A DNA stretch of 64,000 nt, from positions 16,811-80,810 of the forward strand of contig NZ_JANIBJ010000022.1 in assembly GCF_024505185.1 (NCBI RefSeq), given 5' to 3'. The notes beneath the pieces are model-generated. The model had not been told where the DNA came from, did no database searches, and saw only the letters and a program-made list of their open reading frames with translations. Shown here piece after piece: positions 63,823 to 64,000 of the stretch. This stretch comes from Methylomonas subterranea. Lineage in GTDB: Bacteria > Pseudomonadota > Gammaproteobacteria > Methylococcales > Methylomonadaceae. A program made the position numbers and the translations under genes. Position 1 is the first letter of the stretch. Each line of letters begins with the position of its first letter.

Positions 63823-64000
63823 TTAAAGCACTGCTTCGACGTTGGCGACGACATTATCCACGGTAAAGCCGAACTCCTTGAAGAGTTGACCGGCCGGCGC
63901 GGATTCGCCGAAACGATCCAGGCCGACGATTTTGCCATGGCTGCCGGCATATTTCCACCAGCTGTCGGTCACACCCGCTTCCACCACTACCCGCTTGCTC
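63823..64000 (-). CDS. tkt: Transketolase, C-terminal part
   Basis: The last 58 codons are visible, reading into the window edge: RVVVEAGVTDSWWKYAG, then DRFGESAPAGQLFKEFGFT and VDNVVANVEAVL before a TAA at 63823-63825. This is the characteristic transketolase C-terminus. The start lies beyond base 64000. Transketolase works with transaldolase and aldolase in regenerating ribulose-5-phosphate. Confidence 0.93.
   Translation of the reverse strand, partial: SKRVVVEAGVTDSWWKYAGSHGKIVGLDRFGESAPAGQLFKEFGFTVDNVVANVEAVL

Overview
The window looks like chromosomal DNA of a gammaproteobacterial type I methanotroph of the Methylomonas/Methylococcales kind. The reasons are a transketolase - unknown protein - transaldolase - class II fructose-bisphosphate aldolase cluster as expected for the ribulose monophosphate (RuMP) cycle, a second transaldolase-superfamily enzyme (fructose-6-phosphate aldolase type), a complete N-type ATPase operon, and a polar-flagellum/chemotaxis cluster in Pseudomonas-like order. 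The assignment to Methylococcales is inference; no methane monooxygenase gene lies in the window.

Layout. 1-1649: the end of hisG and complete hisD. 1650-6847: an accessory, repeat-rich island. It holds an AT-rich two-gene module (an NdpA-like protein and a membrane protein, 2097-4578), a decayed class C group II intron between two identical 89-bp repeats, and a VapBC toxin-antitoxin pair. Several copies of two repeat families bracket these. 6848-14284: fructose-6-phosphate aldolase, then the nine-gene N-ATPase operon atpDCQRBEFAG with a sodium-type c-subunit signature. 14648-20151: an HD-GYP response regulator followed by a very large hybrid sensor kinase with three periplasmic binding domains. 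20416-31643: housekeeping and repair genes (surE-pcm, Smr protein, deoxyinosine glycosylase, lytic transglycosylase, a MASE1-CHASE-PAS-GGDEF-EAL protein, and the overlapping run moaA-yajD-tag-PPOx). 31948-35822: a small secreted protein, an NMT1/SsuA-type ABC transporter, an IMPACT-family protein and a 53-residue membrane peptide.

35915-41933 is a lipopolysaccharide locus (msbA, then divergent heptosyltransferase, O-antigen-ligase-like protein and two family 2 glycosyltransferases). 41947-60373, all on the minus strand, is the flagellar export, switch and chemotaxis cluster read fliL-M-N-O-P-Q-R-flhB-flhA-flhF-flhG-fliA-cheY-cheZ-cheA-motC-motD-parC-parP-cheW, then a 58-residue ORF and a DUF2802 gene. 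cheB is absent from the place it has in Pseudomonas. 60645-64000 is the RuMP sugar-phosphate cluster, with an unusual repeat-containing membrane protein between tkt and tal.

The best candidate for an undescribed system is the two-gene module at 2097-4578. Second is the repeat protein at 63094-63759. Starts were chosen by ribosome binding sites, signal peptides and stop/start overlaps. Family names rest on motif recognition by eye; no database search was possible.
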